DNA of 16,051 nt from DATAWZ01 sp036266975 (lineage in GTDB: Bacteria; Actinomycetota; Thermoleophilia; Solirubrobacterales; Solirubrobacteraceae): assembly GCA_036266975.1 (NCBI GenBank), contig DATAWZ010000053.1, positions 1-16,051 of the forward strand. Direction: 5' to 3'. Below, in pieces: positions 1 to 5,955 of this stretch. A program made the translations under genes and the position numbers. Every line of letters begins with the position of its first letter. The stretch's first letter is position 1. Below the pieces are notes generated by a model. It was not told the origin of the DNA and searched no databases. It worked only from the letters and a program-made list of their open reading frames with translations.

Positions 1-306
1 CTGCAACCCGGCCAGGGGCACCGGATCCACCGGCATCAGCGCCAGGAGGAGGTCTACATCGTCCTCGAGGGCGAGCTGACGCTGACGATCGAGGGCTCCG
101 AGGAGCACGTCGTCGAGCCGGGGAGCGTGGTGCGCGTCGCGCCGGACCTGCGGCGCCAGCTGGTCAACAAGGGCAGCGAGCGGCTGCTGATGGTCGCCAT
201 CGGCGGCGCCGAGGAGCACAACGGCCGCGACGCCGAGGCGTTCCTCTCCTGGGAGGACACCGAGCCTCGGTCTCCCGCGGACGTGCCCTTCCCTGACGAC
301 GTCTAG
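1..306 (+). CDS. Cupin-domain protein, 3' part only
   Basis: The open frame enters from the left edge and ends at TAG 304-306, leaving 101 visible residues of a single cupin beta-barrel. Cupin motif 1 is visible as GHRIHRHQRQEEVYIVLEGE, with a metal-ligand HxH pair (residues 10 and 12 of the visible part) and a following Glu. Motif 2 (APDLRRQLVN) keeps Pro and Asn but has Gln where the usual third His ligand sits, so metal binding may be altered or lost. The C-terminal tail after the barrel is acidic and Pro-rich (ending FPDDV). Small cupins act as sugar or hormone isomerases, dioxygenases or ligand-binding regulators, and nothing here decides which. The last four bases overlap the end of the convergent small gene at 303-398. 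Cupin assignment is confident; function is unknown. Confidence 0.85.
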   Translation: MQPGQGHRIHRHQRQEEVYIVLEGELTLTIEGSEEHVVEPGSVVRVAPDLRRQLVNKGSERLLMVAIGGAEEHNGRDAEAFLSWEDTEPRSPADVPFPDDV

Positions 307-398
307 TGAGGCGGCTCGGTCGCGAGGGCCAGCTCGGAGAGCGCGAGCGCGAGCGCGAGGCCGACGGCGAGGTAGGCGGCGGGGCGGGTGACGTGCAT
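303..398 (-). CDS. 31-residue single-span membrane microprotein
   Basis: The frame reads ATG at 398-396 to TAG at 305-303 and gives 31 residues. A short basic start (MHVTRP) is followed by one hydrophobic stretch at about residues 7-26 (AAYLAVGLALALALSELALA) and a short polar tail ending in TEPPH. This is the pattern of a single membrane helix or an uncleaved signal-like peptide. Three things support a real gene: a near-perfect AAGGAG ribosome binding site six bases before the ATG, G/C at almost every third codon position, and placement on the same strand 96 bases downstream of the sigma-factor gene. Its stop overlaps the convergent cupin stop by four bases. I do not recognise a family and the function is unknown. 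It could be a membrane anchor, a small regulator of a membrane protein, or a toxin-like peptide. Confidence 0.6.
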   Translation of the reverse strand: MHVTRPAAYLAVGLALALALSELALATEPPH

Positions 399-404
399 GG
401 TCTA

Positions 405-410
405 CTCCTT
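405..410 (-). promoter_or_regulatory. Shine-Dalgarno site of the 31-residue gene
   Basis: AAGGAG on the minus strand, six bases before the ATG at 398. It is one of the two strongest ribosome binding sites in the window and is the main reason for accepting the very short gene. Confidence 0.65.
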
Positions 411-455
411 GGCATCGGGGGACGATCCAGGAGCAGTCTGGGCCGGGCGCGTGAG

Positions 456-473
456 CGCCGGCTCTGGCCGGCG
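456..473. other. GC-rich hairpin after the sigma-factor gene
   Basis: A perfect 7-bp stem (CGCCGGC / GCCGGCG) with a 4-base loop lies 22 bases past the sigma-factor stop. There is no run of T on either side, so it is not a classical intrinsic terminator. It may slow transcription or protect the transcript between the sigma gene and the small gene downstream. Confidence 0.35.
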
Positions 474-494
474 TAAGAGCGCCGTCTGCGTCGG

Positions 495-1307
495 TCAGGC
501 AGCGGCGCGCAGCTCGGAGGCGGCGGACAGCCGCCGCAGCGCGTGGCGCTCGATGTCGCGCACCACGCCGACGCGCACCTCGAGCAACTCGGCGGTCTCG
601 CGGAAGCTGTGCGCCTCCTCGCCGCCGAGGCCGTAGCGCAACTCCAGCACGCGTCGCTCGCGCTCGGGCAGCGCCTCGAGGGCGCCGCCGACGGACACGC
701 CGCCGGTGATCAGGTCCTCGGGGCTGGGGCTGTCGTCGGTGAGCAGCTCGCCGAGCTCGGACTCGCCGTCGCCCACCGGCTGCTGCAGGGAGACGACCGG
801 GGCGGCCAGCGCGAGCAGCTCGGCGACCTCGTCCTCGTCGAACTCCAGGCGCTCGGCGATCTCCGCCGAGCGCGGGGCACGGCCGAGGTCGACGGTCAGC
901 TGGCGCTCGGCCGCGCTCACCGCGGCGATGCGCGCGACGGTCGCCTGGGGCAGCGAGACCAGCCGGCTGCGCCCGGCGGCGCGGCTCACGGCGGAGCGGA
1001 TCCACCAGATCGCGTAGGTCGAGAAGCGAAAGCCGCGCTGCGGGTCATAGCGCTCGACGGCCCGCATCAGCCCGAGGGTCCCCTCCTGGATCAGATCGGC
1101 GAGCGGCACGCCGCGTCCGGCGTAGCCCTTGGCCACGTGGACGACGAGCCGCAGGTTCGCCTCGATCATCTCCTGGCGGGCCGCGCGGTCGCCGGCGGCG
1201 GCGCGGCTGGCGAGCAGTCGCTCGCGCGCCGGCGTCAGCCGCGGGCGGCGGCGCAGGTCACCGAGGAAGAGGGTCAGGCTGTCGAGGTCGGCGGTTTCGG
1301 CGCTCAT
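495..1307 (-). CDS. Sigma-70 family RNA polymerase sigma factor (alternative)
   Basis: This 270-residue protein directs RNA polymerase to a subset of promoters. Region 2 spans about residues 44-113, with the core-binding stretch NLRLVVHVAKGYAGRG, DLIQEGTLGLMRAVERYDP and the promoter-melting STYAIWWIR. Region 3 follows to about 200. Region 4 (208-261) has the helix-turn-helix LPERERRVLELRYGL ... FRETAELL. There is no long region 1.1, so it resembles group 2/3 sigma factors rather than the housekeeping one. In the -35 recognition helix the usual TRERIRQIE reads RVGVVRDIE, and in region 2.4 the usual WIRQAITR reads WIRSAVSR, so promoter preference is probably unusual. I chose the ATG at 1307 because the conserved part begins just after it; the open frame extends upstream but overlaps the neighbouring gene and looks non-coding there. 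No good ribosome binding site is visible: a palindrome sits at that place. No anti-sigma gene is adjacent. Confidence 0.9.
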   Translation of the reverse strand: MSAETADLDSLTLFLGDLRRRPRLTPARERLLASRAAAGDRAARQEMIEANLRLVVHVAKGYAGRGVPLADLIQEGTLGLMRAVERYDPQRGFRFSTYAIWWIRSAVSRAAGRSRLVSLPQATVARIAAVSAAERQLTVDLGRAPRSAEIAERLEFDEDEVAELLALAAPVVSLQQPVGDGESELGELLTDDSPSPEDLITGGVSVGGALEALPERERRVLELRYGLGGEEAHSFRETAELLEVRVGVVRDIERHALRRLSAASELRAAA

Positions 1308-1309
1308 GA

Positions 1310-1322
1310 GGACACAGTGTCC
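1310..1322. promoter_or_regulatory. Perfect palindrome at the sigma-factor start
   Basis: GGACAC-A-GTGTCC, two perfect 6-bp arms around one central base, ends two bases before the sigma-factor ATG and fills the place where a Shine-Dalgarno site would be. It is a candidate operator for autoregulation or for an unlinked repressor. The single-base centre makes an RNA hairpin with full arms impossible (a 4-bp stem with a 5-base loop is possible), so a protein-binding DNA site is more likely. Confidence 0.4.
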
Positions 1323-1372
1323 GCCCTGATCCTCAGCCGACCCTAACCGGCGAGGAAGCCGAAAATAAACTC

Positions 1373-3727
1373 TCAGTGCGGCGCGCTCAGCGGGGCCGAG
1401 CGCAGCAGCCCCGAGGAGCGGTCGGCGATCGCCGACGAGCTCGGCTGGGTGACCACCGCCGGCTCGGGCAGCGCGTCGATGCGGGTCATCAGCCGGGCCC
1501 ACTGGGATGGGTCGAGCGCGGCGTCGGTCAGGCTCGAGTTCGTGGTCGACGCCGCGCTGGCGCGACGCGCGGCGCGCTTGGGCGTCGGGGCCAGCGAGGA
1601 GGTGTCGGGCAGGAACACGACGCGCAGGAAGTCGGCGCCCTTGCTGCCGAAGGTGTTGCTCGCGGCCGGATATCGGTGCTTGCTGATGATCTCGTCGGGC
1701 TCGAACGGCCCCTGGAGGGTCAGCAGCGCACGGATCGCGCGGTCGGTGACCGAGCCGCGACCCTGGTGCCCGGCGACCGCGGTCCCGTTGATCGCCGAGA
1801 TCACGACCGAGTCACCCTGTGAGGCGGAGCTCGCCACCCCGCCCGGTGCCTTCAGCGGCTGTCCGCAGCGCAGGCCGCTGATCGTGGGCTCGAGGTTGAC
1901 CCGAGCCAGGTACTCGATCACGGCCAGGACGCGCCGATCGATCAGGCCCGCCTCGATGTCCTCGCGGCCACAGCTGTAGATCGAGACGCGCGGGTCGGTG
2001 AGGACCTGCTCGGCCAGCGAGGCCTTGTTCTCCAGGAACACCTCGCCGGCGCTCGCGCCGACCAGCCCGACGGTCGCGTCGCCGCCCTGCGGGTCCAGCG
2101 TGTTGTGCAGCAGCCTCCAGTTCTCCAGGATCGGGCGCGGGTCGACGTCGTCGGGGTCGCCGGCCGGCGCGATCGCGAAGCGCATCTGCCCGTCGACCGA
2201 GGCCGGGTCGCCGCTGAGCGTGCCGAGCACGGTCCCCGCGAGCACGACCGAGCCGACCTGCAGCCGCAGCGAGCGCGGGCTGCCGGCCGCCGGCAGCTCC
2301 CCGTCGAGCACGCGCTGGGCGAGCGTGTTGTTCGGGTGCGCGTACAGGCGCTGCTTGCTGGTGGGCAGCACCTGGCCGGAGCTCAGCGTGTCGACCGCCG
2401 GCGGCGCGGCGCCGGAGGACGCCGGCTGGGAGCCGGCGCTCGCCGGACCGGACGGCGTCGGGCCGCTGAGCGGCGCGGAGGCGCCCAGCCCGGTCTGGGC
2501 CGACGCGGCGAACACCGCCGGCGCGCGGTAGTGCCGCGCCAGCCGGCCGAGATCGGCGTAGGTGTAGGTGTTGCCGTAGACGTCGGTGAGCCGGATGTAG
2601 TCGCCGAGCCAGCGCGAATGACCGATGGCGGTGATGCGGCCGTCCTGCACGGCGACCACCTGGCTCGTGCGCGGCGCCTGCAGCGTGACCGCTGGCTGCT
2701 GGCCGGTGAGCGGGTCGAGCAGCGCCGCGCGCAGCTGCGCCGGCGTCATCGTCGCCGATGGGGCCGGGGCGCTCTCGTAGCCGGTGATCTGGGCGCCGTC
2801 GGCCGGCAGCTGGCCCTGGGCCATGCCGGTGAGCGACGCGATCAGATCCTGGGGATAGGTGGCGATCAGCTCGGCGCGCAGCAGCACCGAGTCGACGTAG
2901 CTCTCGGAGTGGTTGTAGGCGAAGATCGCCGAGCGCAGGTTCTTCTGGACGCCGGCCGCGCTCAGGTAACGGGCGGCGGCGAAGATCGCGTCGGCCGGGT
3001 TGTACGGGTCCGCGACGCCGGAGTTGTTCGCGTCGACCCCGTACTGCAGCCAGGTCGGCTCCAGGAACTGCATCCAGCCCAGCGCGCCGGCCGAGGAGAC
3101 GGCCAGGTCGCGGCCGTAGTCGGTCTCGACCTCGTTGATCGCCGCGAGGATCTGCCACGGCACGCCGTACTGGATTCCGGCCGCCTGGTAGATCGGCAGC
3201 AGGAACAACGGGATCTGGTAGAAGCTCAGCGCGGTCGCCGACAGGCCGCCGTTGACCGGCGAGGTGGGCAGCACCCCGAACGAGTTGGCCACGAGCTGGG
3301 GCGGCACCGCGACCTGGTTGGGGCCGGTCGTGCCCGCGGTCGACGGCTTGGAGGCCTTGCTCCTGGTCTTCGTCGTGGGCGCGGGCGTCGTCGACGCGCT
3401 CGTCGTCGTGGTGCCGGTCGGCTGGGCGCTCGAGCTGACGATCTTCGGCGCCGGCGCCTTGGGCGCCGGCGGGGCCGCCGGCGCCTTGGTGGGCGTGGTC
3501 AGCGTCGTGGTGTAGCTGGTGCCCGGCGTGGCCGAGGCGAGCGGCGTGGTCTCGGTCACCGCCGGCAGGACCGGATTGGACGTGACCGTCGGCTGCGGCC
3601 CGGTGGGCGTCGGGATCGTCGTGGCCGCGCTCTGCGCCAGCGCAGCCGGAGTCAGCCCCGCCGCCGTGAGGCCCCCACCGGCCAGCGCCAGCGCAGCGCG
3701 TCGCGCTCTGCGCCGCCTAGCTCCCAC
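1373..3727 (-). CDS. Secreted lytic transglycosylase (GH103/MltB-like) with degenerate M23- and M15-like domains
   Basis: This 784-residue exported protein should cleave the MurNAc-GlcNAc bond of peptidoglycan. A basic N-terminus and hydrophobic core end in AALA (likely cleavage after residue 31). A Pro/Thr/Ser/Ala linker follows to about 140. The transglycosylase domain (about 170-290) shows PWQILAAINEVETDYGRD with probable catalytic Glu201, SSAGALGWMQFLEPTW, a Ca-site-like DANNSGVADPYNPADAI, and AYNHSESYV. Residues about 345-540 resemble a LytM/M23 barrel (VVAVQDGRITAIG ... DYIRLTDVYGNTYTYADLG ... GQMRFAIAP) but lack the zinc-binding His residues and are split by a Ser/Gly/Pro-rich insert (about 404-450). 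Residues about 563-709 resemble an M15-like domain (AINGTAVAGHQGRGSVTD ... ALLTLQG) but also lack the expected metal ligands. The start is GTG at 3727; no strong ribosome binding site is visible. The 80-base gap from the TetR gene leaves room for its own promoter. Confidence 0.85.
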   Translation of the reverse strand: MGARRRRARRAALALAGGGLTAAGLTPAALAQSAATTIPTPTGPQPTVTSNPVLPAVTETTPLASATPGTSYTTTLTTPTKAPAAPPAPKAPAPKIVSSSAQPTGTTTTSASTTPAPTTKTRSKASKPSTAGTTGPNQVAVPPQLVANSFGVLPTSPVNGGLSATALSFYQIPLFLLPIYQAAGIQYGVPWQILAAINEVETDYGRDLAVSSAGALGWMQFLEPTWLQYGVDANNSGVADPYNPADAIFAAARYLSAAGVQKNLRSAIFAYNHSESYVDSVLLRAELIATYPQDLIASLTGMAQGQLPADGAQITGYESAPAPSATMTPAQLRAALLDPLTGQQPAVTLQAPRTSQVVAVQDGRITAIGHSRWLGDYIRLTDVYGNTYTYADLGRLARHYRAPAVFAASAQTGLGASAPLSGPTPSGPASAGSQPASSGAAPPAVDTLSSGQVLPTSKQRLYAHPNNTLAQRVLDGELPAAGSPRSLRLQVGSVVLAGTVLGTLSGDPASVDGQMRFAIAPAGDPDDVDPRPILENWRLLHNTLDPQGGDATVGLVGASAGEVFLENKASLAEQVLTDPRVSIYSCGREDIEAGLIDRRVLAVIEYLARVNLEPTISGLRCGQPLKAPGGVASSASQGDSVVISAINGTAVAGHQGRGSVTDRAIRALLTLQGPFEPDEIISKHRYPAASNTFGSKGADFLRVVFLPDTSSLAPTPKRAARRASAASTTNSSLTDAALDPSQWARLMTRIDALPEPAVVTQPSSSAIADRSSGLLRSAPLSAPH

Positions 3728-3807
3728 CGCGACCGTCCCAGGCGCGTAGAGCAGGGGTCATTGAAGTGCTCGACAACGGGGCACGCGGCCGTCGATGGTA
3801 ATACACC

Positions 3808-4536
3808 TCACGGCGCCGGCACCCCTGTCGGCGGCGGGTCTGCACCCCCCACTGGACGCTCGTCCCATCGGGCGCTCCCATCGGCGCTCAGTGTGCGCAG
3901 CCCCGTGAAGAAGATCATCAGCATCCGTCCGAACGCGGCCTCGTCGACCGCCTCGGGCTCGAGCAGGCGCTCCAGGGCGAAGCCGTTGGCCATCGCGAAC
4001 GTCATCACCGCGAGCTCCTGGGGGCTCACGGGGGGCTCGCCCCCGAGCTCGGGAGCGCGGTCGTTGAACACCTCGGCCAACCGGTTTCGAAGCGAGCGAT
4101 AACGCTTGATCAATTCCCCTCTAAATGACTCATCGCGGGCCGCATGCGCCGCGAATTCAAAGAACAGGCGCTGCCATTCGGGGTCGGCCGCGAGCGCGGC
4201 GACGAACTCGTCGCCCGCCGCCCGCGCGCGCTCGGGCACGTCCTCGCGGCGGCGCGCGCTGCGCTCGATCTGCTCGGCGCGGTCGGCGAAGCGCTCGTCG
4301 AGCATGGCCAGGAACAGGTCCTGCTTGCTGGCGAAGTTGGCGTAGAAGGCGCCCTTGGTGTAGCCCGCGTCGTGGGCGACGTCGTCGATCGAGGCCTGGT
4401 GCAGCCCGCACCGGGCGAACACGCGGGTGGCCGAGCGCAGCAGCCGCCGGCGGGTCTCGGCCTGGCGTTCCTTGCGCGACGGGCGAGATGGGGAAGACGC
4501 GGGGCCCGGCTCGCCTTCGGCTCGCCACCCGCTCAT
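3808..4536 (-). CDS. TetR/AcrR-family transcriptional regulator
   Basis: This 242-residue protein is predicted to repress transcription until it binds a small ligand. After a flexible Ser/Pro/Arg-rich leader, the DNA-binding domain lies at about residues 30-76: RRLLRSATRVFARCGLHQASIDDVAHDAGYTKGAFYANFASKQDLFLAML (positions given, typical TetR_N layout, with the recognition helix around YTKGAFYANF). The variable C-terminal ligand-binding and dimer domain follows, then a Pro-rich tail. Its ATG overlaps the P450 stop in an ATGA, so the two are translated together. Known mycobacterial CYP135/138-type P450 genes also sit beside TetR genes, which supports a regulator of this P450. The likely target is the palindrome at 5883-5896 upstream of the P450, which would make it autoregulatory. 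That target is inferred. Confidence 0.9.
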   Translation of the reverse strand: MSGWRAEGEPGPASSPSRPSRKERQAETRRRLLRSATRVFARCGLHQASIDDVAHDAGYTKGAFYANFASKQDLFLAMLDERFADRAEQIERSARRREDVPERARAAGDEFVAALAADPEWQRLFFEFAAHAARDESFRGELIKRYRSLRNRLAEVFNDRAPELGGEPPVSPQELAVMTFAMANGFALERLLEPEAVDEAAFGRMLMIFFTGLRTLSADGSARWDERPVGGADPPPTGVPAP

Positions 4537-5852
4537 GCGATGAGCGCCGCCGGCACGCGGCGACGCTCGAGCACGACCTCGGCACGGCCCCGGGGCACGA
4601 GCGTGATCGCGCGGCGCACGGTCCGCTCGCTCGCCGGCGCCGGCGCGCGCAGGTCGGTGCGCTCGACGATCGCCCGCAGCACGCCCTTCATCTCGAACTG
4701 CGCGAACGAGGCGCCCAGGCAGCGGCGCACGCCGCCGCCGAACGGGATCCAGGTGTACGTGCCCGGCGGACGCTCGAGGAAGCGCTCGGGCCGGAAGGCG
4801 GCGGGCTGCGGGTAGACGTCCTCGCGCCGGTGCACGAGGTAGACGTTGGGCACGACGGCGACGCCGGCGGGCAGGTCGTAGCCCGCGATGCGGTAGGGCG
4901 CGGCGAGCCGGCGCACGACGATCGGGATCACCGGGCGCAGGCGCAGCGTCTCCTGGATCACGGCGTCGAGGTAGGCATCGCCCTCCTCCTCGCGCAGCCG
5001 CGCAAGGACGGCCGGATGGCGGACCAGGCGCTCGAGCGCCCACGAGAGCGAGGTCGCGGTCGTCTCGTGGCCGGCGACGAGCAGGGTGATCAGCTCGTCG
5101 CGCAGGTCGACGTCGGACAGCGCCGAGCCGTCCTCGAAGCGCGCCCGCAGCAGCATCGAGACGATGTCCTCGCGCTCGTCGAGATCGGGCGCGTCGCGGA
5201 TGCGGCGGATCTGGGCGACGAGCTCCTCGTGGACCGGGTCGATCGCGCGGCGAAAGCCGCGGTGGCGCTCGAGGCCGCTGGGGCCGCGCGTCGCGAGGAT
5301 CGCCAGCGCGCGGGGGCGCGTGCTCCACTCGAGCATCGTCCCCAGCAGCCCGCGCATGCGCTCCATGTGGGTGCCGGTCTCGTAGCCGAACACCGCGCGC
5401 ATGATCACCTCCAGGGTGACCTCCTGCATCCAGGGCCACAGCGCGAACGGGGCGCCGGCCGGCCAGCGCTCGATCGCCACGCGGGCCGCGTCGTCGACGA
5501 TCTCGCCGTAGCGCTGCATGCGCTCGCCGTGGAAGGGGGGCAGCATCAGCCGGCGCTCGCGCAGGTGCTCGGGCTCGTCGAGCAGCAGCACCGAGCGCGA
5601 GCCGACGACCGGCCGCAAGACCTGGTTGGCCTCGCCGGCGCGCAACACGTTGGGATCGCCGGTGAAGACCTCGCGGATGTGGTCCGGGTCGGCGAGCATG
5701 ACCCACGGCGGCTCCTGGCCGATCTGGAAGGTGAAGACGTCGCCGTAGCGGCGGCGCAGGCGCTCCAGGTAGGGCCCGGTGCGCAGGATCCAGCCGAGCG
5801 TCTGCACCGGGACGGGCGCCTGGGGGCCGGGCGGAAGTCCCTGGCGCTTCAC
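4533..5852 (-). CDS. Cytochrome P450 (CYP135/CYP138-like)
   Basis: This 439-residue haem monooxygenase should insert oxygen into a hydrophobic substrate using electrons from a separate ferredoxin or reductase, none of which is encoded here. All core motifs are present: LPPGP near the N-terminus, I-helix AGHETT (about 260-265), ExxR as ETLR (301-304), the PERF region (FRPERF, about 353-358), and the haem loop FGGGVRRCLG with ligand Cys378. Length is normal for a soluble bacterial P450. I chose GTG 5852 because the protein then starts directly before LPPGP and because a -10-like TACTGT ends seven bases upstream, which suggests a leaderless message. An in-frame ATG at 5897 would add 15 residues and put the palindrome inside the gene. 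The stop overlaps the TetR start. The substrate is unknown; the nearby patatin suggests a lipid-related compound, which is inference. Confidence 0.92.
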   Translation of the reverse strand: MKRQGLPPGPQAPVPVQTLGWILRTGPYLERLRRRYGDVFTFQIGQEPPWVMLADPDHIREVFTGDPNVLRAGEANQVLRPVVGSRSVLLLDEPEHLRERRLMLPPFHGERMQRYGEIVDDAARVAIERWPAGAPFALWPWMQEVTLEVIMRAVFGYETGTHMERMRGLLGTMLEWSTRPRALAILATRGPSGLERHRGFRRAIDPVHEELVAQIRRIRDAPDLDEREDIVSMLLRARFEDGSALSDVDLRDELITLLVAGHETTATSLSWALERLVRHPAVLARLREEEGDAYLDAVIQETLRLRPVIPIVVRRLAAPYRIAGYDLPAGVAVVPNVYLVHRREDVYPQPAAFRPERFLERPPGTYTWIPFGGGVRRCLGASFAQFEMKGVLRAIVERTDLRAPAPASERTVRRAITLVPRGRAEVVLERRRVPAALIA

Positions 5853-5859
5853 ATACCCA

Positions 5860-5888
5860 ACAGTATCTGATGTGTCAAGGCTTGGACA
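5860..5888 (-). promoter_or_regulatory. Candidate promoter of the P450-TetR operon
   Basis: On the minus strand TACTGT (5865-5860) matches the -10 pattern TAnnnT. The hexamer 17 bases upstream, TGTCCA, lies in the palindrome 5883-5896. Seven bases separate TACTGT from the GTG start, so transcription would begin at the start codon. A better -35 match, TTGACA (5878-5873), pairs at 17 bases only with TATGTG, which overlaps the start codon and is a poor -10. The exact promoter is therefore uncertain. Confidence 0.35.
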
Positions 5889-5896
5889 GCTGTCCA
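5883..5896. promoter_or_regulatory. Perfect 14-bp palindrome, candidate TetR operator
   Basis: TGGACAGCTGTCCA lies in the 103-base spacer between the divergent P450 and patatin genes. Its placement over the likely -35 region of the P450 promoter fits a repressor site, and the TetR regulator encoded in the same operon is the obvious candidate. A site here could also control the patatin gene on the other strand. Confidence 0.5.
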
Positions 5897-5945
5897 TTGC
5901 GACCGGATGCGCTCGCGAACAGGCTGTGGTCATGGCCGCGGTGGT

Positions 5946-5950
5946 GGAGG
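5946..5950 (+). promoter_or_regulatory. Ribosome binding site that decides the patatin start
   Basis: GGAGG lies five bases before GTG 5956. The upstream in-frame ATG at 5932 has no comparable site, so the GTG is preferred. Confidence 0.5.
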
Positions 5951-5955
5951 ACGCA

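Noticed and set aside
335..362. Repeated GCGAGC units that look like a microsatellite
   Set aside because: They are explained as alternating Leu/Ala codons of the small membrane peptide on the minus strand.
456..473. Classical Rho-independent terminator of the sigma-factor gene
   Set aside because: The stem is good but no T-run follows on either strand. It is kept only as an unassigned hairpin.
3717..3761. A 14-codon upstream open frame overlapping the transglycosylase start
   Set aside because: No ribosome binding site and no distinctive peptide. It could be chance.
2105..4102. Very long plus-strand open frame opposite the transglycosylase and TetR genes
   Set aside because: Its translation is Arg/Gly/Ala-rich with no domain pattern, and the opposite strand has clear protein motifs. 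Long antisense frames are expected at this GC content.
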